64,000 bases of DNA from Martinezella multihospitum (GTDB lineage: Bacteria > Pseudomonadota > Alphaproteobacteria > Rhizobiales > Rhizobiaceae): the NCBI RefSeq assembly GCF_900094585.1, contig NZ_FMAG01000001.1, forward strand, positions 1,434,007 to 1,498,006, given 5' to 3'. The translations under genes and the position numbers were made by a program. The notes below the pieces were generated by a model that had not been told where the DNA came from, ran no database searches, and saw nothing but the letters and a program-made list of their open reading frames with translations. This document shows positions 27,068-34,904 of this stretch, in pieces; position 1 is the stretch's first letter, and each line of letters begins with the position of its first letter.

Positions 27068-28558
27068 ATGATTGCAGCGAAAGATAATGCTTTGAAGAGA
27101 CAGGATGCCGGCCCAGAGGCCGTCGTCTCGGCCAGGGGCATCAAGGTGCATTTCGGAGCCGTAAAGGCGCTCGATGGCGCCGACCTGACGGTTCATGCCG
27201 GCGAGTGCATAGGGCTCGTCGGTCACAATGGCGCAGGCAAGTCGACGATCGTCAACGTCATAAACGGCGGTCTCAGCCCGCACGAGGGCAGCGTCACCTA
27301 TGAGGGAGACGACACCGTGCACGGCGTCAACGCGGCTCGCGCGCACGGCATACGCTGCGTCTTTCAGGAATTGTCACTCGCCCCCAATCTCACTGTCGTC
27401 GAGAATATGCGGGTCGTCCATCGCGGCCTTACCGGCTGGAACTGGCGGCGGCAGGCGGCGGTCATCGTTCGCGCCAAGCTCGACGAGATTTTTGCCGGCC
27501 ATAGGATCGATGTCATGCGGACGCTCGGCGAACTCTCGATCGCCGAGCGGCAGATGGTGGAGATCGCGATCACCTTTTGCACCGTCGGCGAGAAGCCGAA
27601 GCTGGTCATCCTGGATGAGCCTACCTCTTCGCTCGATGCGGGACTTGCGGCGCAATTGATGGCTTACGTGCGCGGCTTCGTGCAGGCGGGTGGCGCCGTC
27701 ATGCTGATCTCGCATATTCTCGGTGAGATCCTTTCGACCGCGAGCCGCATCGTCGTCATGAAGGATGGTCGAGTCGTCGCCGATCGCATCGCTCAGGATT
27801 TCACTGTTCATAGTCTGGTCCAGGCAATGGGCAGTGTCGTCAAGGAGCAGGACCGCAAGCGCAGGAGCGGGGAGGGCGCAGCATCGCCTTCTCTCCTTGC
27901 GTTGCCGGCACGAGGCGGCAAGGGCCTTGGCTTCAACGTCCGCAAGGGCGAGGTGATAGGGCTCGCCGGACTGGCCGGCCACGGTCAGACCGACATGCTG
28001 CTCGATCTCCATCGGTCGCTTTCGAGCAACTGGTTGCCGGGCAGGCAGGCAAATATCGCCTTCGTCGCCGGCGACCGGAGCCTGAACGGAACGTTTCCGC
28101 TGTGGAGCATCCTGAAAAACCTCAGCATTGCCTCACTGGGCGATTTTTCGCGACTGTCCGTCGTTGACGGTGGGCGGGAGGATCGCCTTGGAGCGGACTG
28201 GAAGGGCCGTATCGAAATTCGCACGCCGACGATGGCAAACGGCATTCTATCCTTGTCCGGCGGCAATCAGCAGAAGGTTCTGTTCGCCCGCGCCTTGGCA
28301 ACGACCGCGCCGATCGTGCTGATGGACGATCCGATGCGCGGCGTCGATATCGGTACCAAGCAGGAGGTCTACAGGATCTTGAACGACGAGGCTTCGTCCG
28401 GCCGGACATTCATCTGGTATTCGACGGAGATGGACGAGATTCGTCTTTGCGACCGCGCCTATGTCTTTCGCGATGGTGCCATCGTCGCGGAGCTGGTTGG
28501 AGAGGACATCACGGAGGAAAATGTGCTGGCGGCTTCCTTTGCCGGGGAGGGCGCATGA
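27068..28558 (+). CDS. Sugar ABC transporter ATP-binding protein (RbsA/XylG type)
   Basis: A 496-residue protein with two ABC cassettes. The first is intact, with GHNGAGKST near residue 53 and Walker B LVILDEPTSSLD. Its signature region is atypical (LGELSIAERQMVEIA), as is usual for RbsA proteins. The second has a degenerate Walker A (GLAGLAGHGQTDM) but a good signature (LSGGNQQKV) and Walker B (VLMDDPMRGVD), again typical of this family. ATG 27068 is chosen because it aligns with the family N-terminus. The stop overlaps the first permease start in ATGA. Confidence 0.91.
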   Translation: MIAAKDNALKRQDAGPEAVVSARGIKVHFGAVKALDGADLTVHAGECIGLVGHNGAGKSTIVNVINGGLSPHEGSVTYEGDDTVHGVNAARAHGIRCVFQELSLAPNLTVVENMRVVHRGLTGWNWRRQAAVIVRAKLDEIFAGHRIDVMRTLGELSIAERQMVEIAITFCTVGEKPKLVILDEPTSSLDAGLAAQLMAYVRGFVQAGGAVMLISHILGEILSTASRIVVMKDGRVVADRIAQDFTVHSLVQAMGSVVKEQDRKRRSGEGAASPSLLALPARGGKGLGFNVRKGEVIGLAGLAGHGQTDMLLDLHRSLSSNWLPGRQANIAFVAGDRSLNGTFPLWSILKNLSIASLGDFSRLSVVDGGREDRLGADWKGRIEIRTPTMANGILSLSGGNQQKVLFARALATTAPIVLMDDPMRGVDIGTKQEVYRILNDEASSGRTFIWYSTEMDEIRLCDRAYVFRDGAIVAELVGEDITEENVLAASFAGEGA

Positions 28559-29499
28559 GCCGTCCGTCATCTGCTACCCTGCGCCTGCTCATTCCGGCGC
28601 TATCGCTTGCCGTCCTGCTCGTGGCGGTCTTTTATCTGCAGCCGCGCGCCATGAGCTATATCGGCCTCAATCTGCTCTTCAATCTCGCCGTTCCGATCGC
28701 TTTGGCGACGATCGCGCAGATGATGATCATGTCGGTCAACGATCTCGACCTGTCGATGGGGACCTTTGTCAGCTTCACGGCCTGTGTCGCGGCGACCTAT
28801 CTGCAATCCTCTCCGCTCATCGGCATCCTCATTCTGGCGGCCGCAATTGCCGTCTACGCCGCGATCGGCATCGTCATCTATATCAGGGATTTGCCATCAA
28901 TCGTCGTGACGCTCGGCATGAGCTTCGTCTGGGGCGGCTTGGCGGTTCTGTTGTTGCCAGCACCAGGCGGCACCGCGCCCGATTGGGCGCGCTGGCTGAT
29001 GACCTCGAAACCGCCGCTTGTTCCCATGGCGATCATAGCGAGCATCGTCATCGCGCTGTTTTCCCACCTGATCGTCATGCGCTCCTCCTTCGGGGTGCTG
29101 ATCCGCGGCGTCGGCGGTAATCAGCGATCGCTGCAGCGGGCCGGCTGGTCCGTCGTCAGCCTGCGTGCCGCAGCCTATGCGCTGGCCGGCCTCTTCGCAG
29201 TGCTCTCCGGTATTGCGCTGGTCGGCCTCACCACCTCGGCAGATGCAAATATCGCACTGCGCTACACGTTGCTGTCGATCGCCGGCGTCATCCTCGGCGG
29301 CGGCGAATTTACCGGCGGCCGCGTTTCGCCTGTGGGCGCCGTCATCGGCGCGCTGACACTGACCCTGGCGGGCTCCTTCCTGTCGTTTCTGCGGATATCG
29401 CCCGATTGGCAGATCGGCGCACAGGGCGCGATCCTGATCATTGTGCTCGCCCTCAGGCTCTTGCTCAATCGTGTCGAAAAGCGGGAGAAACAATCATGA
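28555..29499 (+). CDS. Sugar ABC transporter permease (RbsC family), first copy
   Basis: A 314-residue inner-membrane permease of the BPD_transp_2 family with eight or more hydrophobic segments. The NDLDLSMGTFVSFTA segment near residue 62 corresponds to the GGIDLSVG motif of RbsC. The GVGGNQRSLQRAGW segment near residue 185 is the coupling region, and AGVILGGGEFTGGRVSPVGAVIGA follows. The longer frame starting at 28447 overlaps the ATPase gene and is not used. It overlaps both neighbours by four bases. Confidence 0.9.
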   Translation: MSRPSSATLRLLIPALSLAVLLVAVFYLQPRAMSYIGLNLLFNLAVPIALATIAQMMIMSVNDLDLSMGTFVSFTACVAATYLQSSPLIGILILAAAIAVYAAIGIVIYIRDLPSIVVTLGMSFVWGGLAVLLLPAPGGTAPDWARWLMTSKPPLVPMAIIASIVIALFSHLIVMRSSFGVLIRGVGGNQRSLQRAGWSVVSLRAAAYALAGLFAVLSGIALVGLTTSADANIALRYTLLSIAGVILGGGEFTGGRVSPVGAVIGALTLTLAGSFLSFLRISPDWQIGAQGAILIIVLALRLLLNRVEKREKQS

Positions 29500-30446
29500 T
29501 CCCTCTTCGCGCGCTCAGCCGCAAACCCTGGATCTGGTCGTTCATCGCGGCAATCGCGGTGTGGATCATCACCGTCCTCTTCACCGGCGGCGCCAGTTCT
29601 ATCGGTCTGTCTCAGGCTGCCCTCACCTTTGCGGCATTCTCGGTCATTGTCGGCATCGGGCAGATGTTCGTCATCACGCTCGGGCCAGGTAATATCGATC
29701 TTTCCGTACCGGCCACAATGACGCTTGCCGGTACGATTGCGCTGAAACTCATGAATGTCGAAGATAGCATGATCGTGCCGGGTCTGCTGGTGTCGGTCGT
29801 CATCGGCCTTGGCATCGGTCTCGGCAATTACGCGCTGATCAAACTGCTGCGCATTCCGCCGATTATTGCAACGCTTTCCATGAGCTTCATCATTCAGTCG
29901 ACCGCCATCTGGAGCAATCGCGGCCTGCGCATCAAGCCGCCCGAATATCTGGCCGATTTCACAACGTCGGGTGTGTTCGGCATACCAAATGTCGCCATTG
30001 TCGCCTTGCTGCTGTCGGCGCTTGCCTGGATTCTGCTGGAAAAGACGATCTATGGCCGCTGGATATCGGCGATCGGCCAGAGCATGTTTGCGGCGCGCAT
30101 GGCCGGCATTCCGGTCGATGGAACGCGGCTTGCGACCTATGTGCTCTGCGCCATCCTCGCCTCGATCTGCGGCTATCTGCTCGCGAGCTTCTCCGGCGGC
30201 GCAGCCCTCAACATGGGCGCGGAATATCTGTTGATGTCTATTGCCGTCGTCATCATCGGTGGCACGGCGGTTGCCGGCGGCGATTCCAACGTACCGGGCA
30301 TCTGGGGCGCCTCGCTGTTCATGTTTCTGGTCGTCTCCATGCTGAACACTTATGGCTTCGGTGCGGGGCCGAGGCTCGTTCTCACCGGCCTGATCATTAT
30401 TGCTGTCATTCTCGTTGCCGGCGGCCGTCCCATTGGCGGGCGCTGA
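29496..30446 (+). CDS. Sugar ABC transporter permease (RbsC family), second copy
   Basis: A 316-residue permease paralogous to the preceding one. It shows GPGNIDLSVPATMTLAG near residue 64 in place of GGIDLSVG, the coupling segment AIGQSMFAARMAGIPVDGTR, and IGGTAVAGGDSNVPGIWGA. Two different permeases in tandem indicate a heterodimeric channel. ATG 29496 overlaps the previous stop in ATGA. Confidence 0.9.
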   Translation: MIPLRALSRKPWIWSFIAAIAVWIITVLFTGGASSIGLSQAALTFAAFSVIVGIGQMFVITLGPGNIDLSVPATMTLAGTIALKLMNVEDSMIVPGLLVSVVIGLGIGLGNYALIKLLRIPPIIATLSMSFIIQSTAIWSNRGLRIKPPEYLADFTTSGVFGIPNVAIVALLLSALAWILLEKTIYGRWISAIGQSMFAARMAGIPVDGTRLATYVLCAILASICGYLLASFSGGAALNMGAEYLLMSIAVVIIGGTAVAGGDSNVPGIWGASLFMFLVVSMLNTYGFGAGPRLVLTGLIIIAVILVAGGRPIGGR

Positions 30447-30479
30447 ACTTTCTCCCAAAAGACCCCTAGGAAAACTGCG

Positions 30480-31400
30480 ATGCCAAACGACGTCTCGTCC
30501 GTCTACGAAATCTACGACACGCGCTTCCGCAATCTGATCGTTCCGAGCGCGGGCTTGGAGGAGCTCTATTCGGATTGCCGTTGGGCGGAGGGGCCGGTCT
30601 GGTTTGCCGATGCCGGATGCCTGATCTGGAGCGACATTCCCAACGAGCGCATGCTGCGCTGGGTGCCCGGCGGCAATGTCTCGATCTTCCGCGCGCCGTC
30701 GAATTTCGCCAACGGCAATGCGCGCGACCGTCAAGGGCGGCTCATATCGTGCGAACACGGCGGCCGCCGTGTTACGCGCACGGAGATCGACGGCTCCATT
30801 ACCGTTCTTGCCGATAGCTATAAGGGCAAGCGCCTGAACTCACCCAATGACGTGGTCGTCCGCTCGGATGGAACGGTCTGGTTTACCGACCCCACCTACG
30901 GCATTCTCTCGAATTACGAGGGTTACAAGGCAGAGCCGGAGCAGCCGGCCCGCAACGTCTACCGGCTCGATCCGTCCACGGGGGAGTTGGATGTCGTGGC
31001 TGATGATTTCCGCCAGCCGAACGGCTTGGCCTTCTCGCCGGACGAGACGAAACTCTATGTTGCTGACTCGGCGGCAAGCCACGACGTCAGCGCCCCGAGG
31101 CACATTCGCGTCTTTGACGTTGTGGATGGCAAGAAACTCGCAAACGGCCGGGTCTTCTGCAACATCGACACCGGCATTCCGGACGGTTTCCGGGCAGATG
31201 TCGACGGCAACATCTGGACAAGCGCTGGCGACGGCGTTCATTGTTTTGCGGCGGATGGGACTTTGATCGGTAAAATCAAAATACCACAGACGGTCGCTAA
31301 CCTTACTTTTGGTGGTCCAAAGCGAAACCAGTTGTTCATCACCGCGACGCGATCGTTGTATCGGGTATATACGACTGCGACTGGCGTACAGGTACCCTAG
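30480..31400 (+). CDS. SMP-30/gluconolactonase family lactonase
   Basis: A 306-residue six-bladed beta-propeller hydrolase. Landmarks are CRWAEGPVWFADAGCLIWSD (metal-binding Glu) near residue 32, a SPNDVVVRSDGTVWFTDPTYG block near residue 120 (metal-binding Asn) and QPNGLAFSPDETKLYVADS near residue 179 (metal-binding Asn, Asp). Such enzymes open sugar lactones such as glucono-1,5-lactone to the acid. Lying 33 bases after the second permease, it probably acts on the imported sugar after oxidation, giving an aldonate that a UxaA-type dehydratase could use. Confidence 0.88.
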   Translation: MPNDVSSVYEIYDTRFRNLIVPSAGLEELYSDCRWAEGPVWFADAGCLIWSDIPNERMLRWVPGGNVSIFRAPSNFANGNARDRQGRLISCEHGGRRVTRTEIDGSITVLADSYKGKRLNSPNDVVVRSDGTVWFTDPTYGILSNYEGYKAEPEQPARNVYRLDPSTGELDVVADDFRQPNGLAFSPDETKLYVADSAASHDVSAPRHIRVFDVVDGKKLANGRVFCNIDTGIPDGFRADVDGNIWTSAGDGVHCFAADGTLIGKIKIPQTVANLTFGGPKRNQLFITATRSLYRVYTTATGVQVP

Positions 31401-31446
31401 AGCGCGTCAGGAGTTGTTTCCGATGACGACCGGTCCGGCCGGCCCC

Positions 31447-33864
31447 TCAATAACTCCCCGGCGGCGGATGTAGCGTAAGCTGCAAATCCTTGAGGCCACG
31501 GCTGCCATCGCGGCTGCCCGTTGCGGCGACGGCGGTGAAGATGCGCTCCGCATCGTCGTACATTTTGAGATTGAGATAGCAATATCCACGCAGCACCATC
31601 AGGTCGACGCGCTCCTGCTGCAGTTGCGCGCGTTGATCGAGATAGAGCAATGTCTCGTGATAGCGCTTGCCCTCGAAGGCAGAGAGTGCGCGGTCGGCCA
31701 ATATGGCGACCTGCAATTCGGCGGCGCGCTGGTGGTTCATCGGCGCCTTGGTCGCAGCGACGGCCGCATTGTTGGCAAGGCCGGCCCGCAGATAGGCGAG
31801 GCTCTGTCCATAGGCTGCTTCTTCGCGCGATTTTGGGTCCGTGTTGTTCAAGGCAATATCAAAGGCTTCAACCGCTTCCATCGGCCGATTGAGGTTCATC
31901 AGGCACCAGCCGCGGGAAAGGGCACTGGCAGGCGTCAGCAGCTGCGCATTGACGGTGGTATTGCATCCTGCCGGCTGGCGTGCCGAGCGCGTGGCCACCC
32001 GGGCACGGGCCGCCGGTTCAGCATAATTCGGGGAAGGAGCACGGCGGGCAGGAGCCACTGGCTGCACCGGGATCTCAGCGTTGACGTAGGGCTGCGTGAC
32101 TGGAGGCTGGGGCGCGACCTGAGAGGCCATCGGCTGCGCATTCTGCGACCCGCCTTGCTGCATCGTTGTCTGGGGCAGGGTTTGTGGGGCAGATTGCATA
32201 GCCTGATTGGGAGACGGCAGCGGTTCTGACGTCGGCGTGCGCGGCGCCGGCTCGCCGAGCACCGCGATACGCTGGGAGCGACCGGCCCATAATCTTTGGA
32301 CTTCGGCGACGCCCACACGGTCGTTCAACTGGTTGCGCGTAATGGCAAGGCCGTAGGCGGAAGGCTCGTCGTCGGGTTTCCAGCGCAGGGCCGTCTCGAA
32401 CCAGCGAGCAGCGGCCTGCGGCTGGTTCATCGAGCGTGCAAACCACCCGAACTGCTGGGCCGTCGGGACATATTTCTGCTTCACGACCTCCGCGGCGATA
32501 CGGCCGAGAACATCTTCGCTGAGATTGGCCGGCGGTTGCAGCGCCATCAGATTGGCGGTTGCCGCGAGGTAGGTCGCCATCGCGTCCTTGGATTCGTTGC
32601 GCCATTTATACATGGCGTCTTCGGCTTCCTGCGGCTTGCGGTCGGCAATCAGCACCAGCGCCAGCCCCTGCGAGATCGTTGCCGAATCTTCCTTCTCATG
32701 CGCGGCCTTGAACCATTGCTCGGCGTTAGGATAATCGCTGCGGCGCAGATAGTACCAGCCGAGGAGCGCATCATCGGATGCAAGGCCCTGGCTGCGGGCG
32801 ACACGCTCGACTTGAGACAGATAGTCCTGCGATACTACCAGCTTGGGATCGTCATTTCCCTGGGCAACGAAGCGGCGAGCCAGATCGGTCCTTATGCTGT
32901 CGAATTCCCGCCCGCCATTGCCGTCTGGCTTTTCCAGCGACAAGAGATCCTGCATCGGCTGATAGGGCAGTAGAGCCGCTGCCTTCTGGATGGTCGCAAG
33001 TCTTTCCTGCGGATTGGTGCAGGCCTTCAGAATATATTTGTAGGCGTCCTGGCCGCGTGCTGCACGATCGGTGCGGATGAAAGCTTCGGCGACGCGCCAG
33101 AGAACGTCGATATCGCTGCAGGTCAGCAGGCTCGGCGTCCTGGCGCCGATGTCGATCACGGTCTGATATTGCTTCAGATCGGAGGCATTGACGAGCCGCG
33201 TGCGTGCCTCTGCGATATCCAGACGCTCCAGCAGATCGGCAGGCGGCTGCCATCCGGCTTCGGTAGCCTGGCGGTCGGCAATCGCCTTGCGTACCTCTGC
33301 ATAACGGCCCTCCGAATAGAGCTGCCACATGGCTTCGAGCTGCTTGTCGCTGTTTTGTGGAATGGCCAGCGGATCGGCTGGCGGCGTCCAGTTCGGGTAG
33401 AGCGCCTGCAGGCGGGAGATTTCTGCCTGGAGCCGCGCCTTGTCGCCACGGCTTGCAAAATAGCGCAATGCGCTTTCGTCGACCTTCGGCTGATTATCAG
33501 CAGCTTGTGCCGGATTGGCCCGCTGAGGCGATGGCTGTTGCGTTGATTGCGGCTGTGCCTGTTGTGGGGCCGCCTGGGCGATCGAATCCGCAGTCGCCGC
33601 ATCTGCCGGCTTCGAGGCAGCGTCGGAGAGAACAGCCGACGGCGCAGCCGCCTGTATATGGTCAGCAAGCGCCTGCAAGTCGACGGGCTGTCCGGAGCTG
33701 CCGGCCGAGCTGCTATCGGCGGCCAGCATCGTCTGCGGCTCGAGGCGTGCCGACTTTGCCAGCTTGATCTTTTCCTCCGGCGAATCGTGATCCTTCGTCG
33801 CGAGCGTAAACCCCGCCACGGCGACGGCCATGAAAGCCATGATCAAGGTGGACTTTATAAACAC
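31447..33864 (-). CDS. bcsK: Cellulose biosynthesis TPR protein, BcsK-like
   Basis: An 805-residue protein ending the cellulose operon. An N-terminal signal-anchor (FIKSTLIMAFMAVAVAGFTLA) is followed by a Gln/Pro/Ala-rich linker, then many helical repeats consistent with TPRs, a second low-complexity Pro/Gln linker around residues 585-680, and C-terminal TPR-like repeats. It lacks the C-terminal outer-membrane barrel of the roughly 1,100-residue BcsC, matching BcsK of rhizobial type III bcs operons. It probably scaffolds the complex in the periplasm. The start is GTG 33864, overlapping the BcsZ stop, with GGAGAG upstream; the longer frame runs far into bcsZ. Convergent with the lactonase, 46 bases apart. 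Confidence 0.8.
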   Translation of the reverse strand: MFIKSTLIMAFMAVAVAGFTLATKDHDSPEEKIKLAKSARLEPQTMLAADSSSAGSSGQPVDLQALADHIQAAAPSAVLSDAASKPADAATADSIAQAAPQQAQPQSTQQPSPQRANPAQAADNQPKVDESALRYFASRGDKARLQAEISRLQALYPNWTPPADPLAIPQNSDKQLEAMWQLYSEGRYAEVRKAIADRQATEAGWQPPADLLERLDIAEARTRLVNASDLKQYQTVIDIGARTPSLLTCSDIDVLWRVAEAFIRTDRAARGQDAYKYILKACTNPQERLATIQKAAALLPYQPMQDLLSLEKPDGNGGREFDSIRTDLARRFVAQGNDDPKLVVSQDYLSQVERVARSQGLASDDALLGWYYLRRSDYPNAEQWFKAAHEKEDSATISQGLALVLIADRKPQEAEDAMYKWRNESKDAMATYLAATANLMALQPPANLSEDVLGRIAAEVVKQKYVPTAQQFGWFARSMNQPQAAARWFETALRWKPDDEPSAYGLAITRNQLNDRVGVAEVQRLWAGRSQRIAVLGEPAPRTPTSEPLPSPNQAMQSAPQTLPQTTMQQGGSQNAQPMASQVAPQPPVTQPYVNAEIPVQPVAPARRAPSPNYAEPAARARVATRSARQPAGCNTTVNAQLLTPASALSRGWCLMNLNRPMEAVEAFDIALNNTDPKSREEAAYGQSLAYLRAGLANNAAVAATKAPMNHQRAAELQVAILADRALSAFEGKRYHETLLYLDQRAQLQQERVDLMVLRGYCYLNLKMYDDAERIFTAVAATGSRDGSRGLKDLQLTLHPPPGSY

Positions 33865-34904
33865 TCCGGATGTCTCTCCGTGACGAAAGCCAGGCTCAAC
33901 AGCTGCAAGGTGGCCGGATAGTAAAGCGATGGGGCGAACTGCCGAACCGAAGCAGGCAGTTTCGTTCCGCTCACCACACACGCCACAACATCGTTAACAA
34001 TTCTATAACCCGGGTCAGGAAGCAGGTCCTTCGGCTTGCCTGTCGCCAGATCGATCGTTGCAGGCTCGTCCTCCTCGACGGTCATGCCCTGCTGCAGACG
34101 TGAAAGCAGCACCTTGTCGTTGATACCGGCGCGCGCCAGGTAAAGCGGGATTCTGACGGCATTATAACCGAATTCCGCCTCGAAGCCGGCCGCGGGTTCC
34201 GGCTTCGCCTTCAGGCTGACCCAATCGGCCGGAAGCTGGCGCGGACCAAATTGCAGGGAGCGCAACAGGGCAAGCCCATCATCGCTGAGCTTCTGCCAGC
34301 GATCGGAAGGCACCAGCAGCGCCATGACGGGAATCGCCTCGAAGACCCAATAGGATGGATTGATGATCGGTCCATCCTTGCGCCCGGGCGGCCGATAGCC
34401 CTCGACGCCGGGAATGAGCAGCGTGCGCCCTGCAGAACTGATGACGACATGGGACAGGATCGACTTGGCCATGCTCGCAGCCGCCTGCAGATAATCCTTG
34501 TTGTTCCAGGCCGATCCCGCCAGGGCCAGCGCGTAGGCAATCAGGAGATCGCCGTCGGACGCATTGTTCGTGTCCGTCACATGCGGGATGACGGCCGGAT
34601 CCCATTTCCAGGCGGCAAGGCCGTCGTCGCGCAGCAGCAACTCGGTCCGGGTAAAGTACCAGATCTGTTCGAAATCGGCCGGATTGTTGGCAAGGTAAGC
34701 AAGCAGCATACCATAGCCTTGCCCCTCGCTGTGGCTGATTCCGCCATTGCCGTTATCGATGATGCGTCCGTTCACATCGAGGAATTTCGCTTTGTAGGCA
34801 GTCCAGGCCTGCGGATCGACCGCCGTGCGTTGAGCGGCTGCCGGCTGCGCTGCCGCCAGGATGGCAGCACTGCAGACTGCAAGAACAAGGCGCCGGAGTT
34901 TCAT
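33855..34904 (-). CDS. bcsZ: Cellulose-operon endoglucanase, GH8 (BcsZ/CelC)
   Basis: A 349-residue secreted glycoside hydrolase family 8 cellulase that trims nascent cellulose during synthesis. A signal peptide (RRLVLAVCSAAILAAAQPAAA) precedes the mature domain. The proton-donor Glu lies in ISHSEGQGYGM near residue 59, and the second conserved acid is in TNNASDGDLLIAYAL near residue 115. ATG 34904 overlaps the bcsB stop (ATGA); the longer frame overlaps bcsB and lacks a signal peptide at its start. Known rhizobial homologues are needed for cellulose remodelling on roots. Confidence 0.92.
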   Translation of the reverse strand: MKLRRLVLAVCSAAILAAAQPAAAQRTAVDPQAWTAYKAKFLDVNGRIIDNGNGGISHSEGQGYGMLLAYLANNPADFEQIWYFTRTELLLRDDGLAAWKWDPAVIPHVTDTNNASDGDLLIAYALALAGSAWNNKDYLQAAASMAKSILSHVVISSAGRTLLIPGVEGYRPPGRKDGPIINPSYWVFEAIPVMALLVPSDRWQKLSDDGLALLRSLQFGPRQLPADWVSLKAKPEPAAGFEAEFGYNAVRIPLYLARAGINDKVLLSRLQQGMTVEEDEPATIDLATGKPKDLLPDPGYRIVNDVVACVVSGTKLPASVRQFAPSLYYPATLQLLSLAFVTERHPECL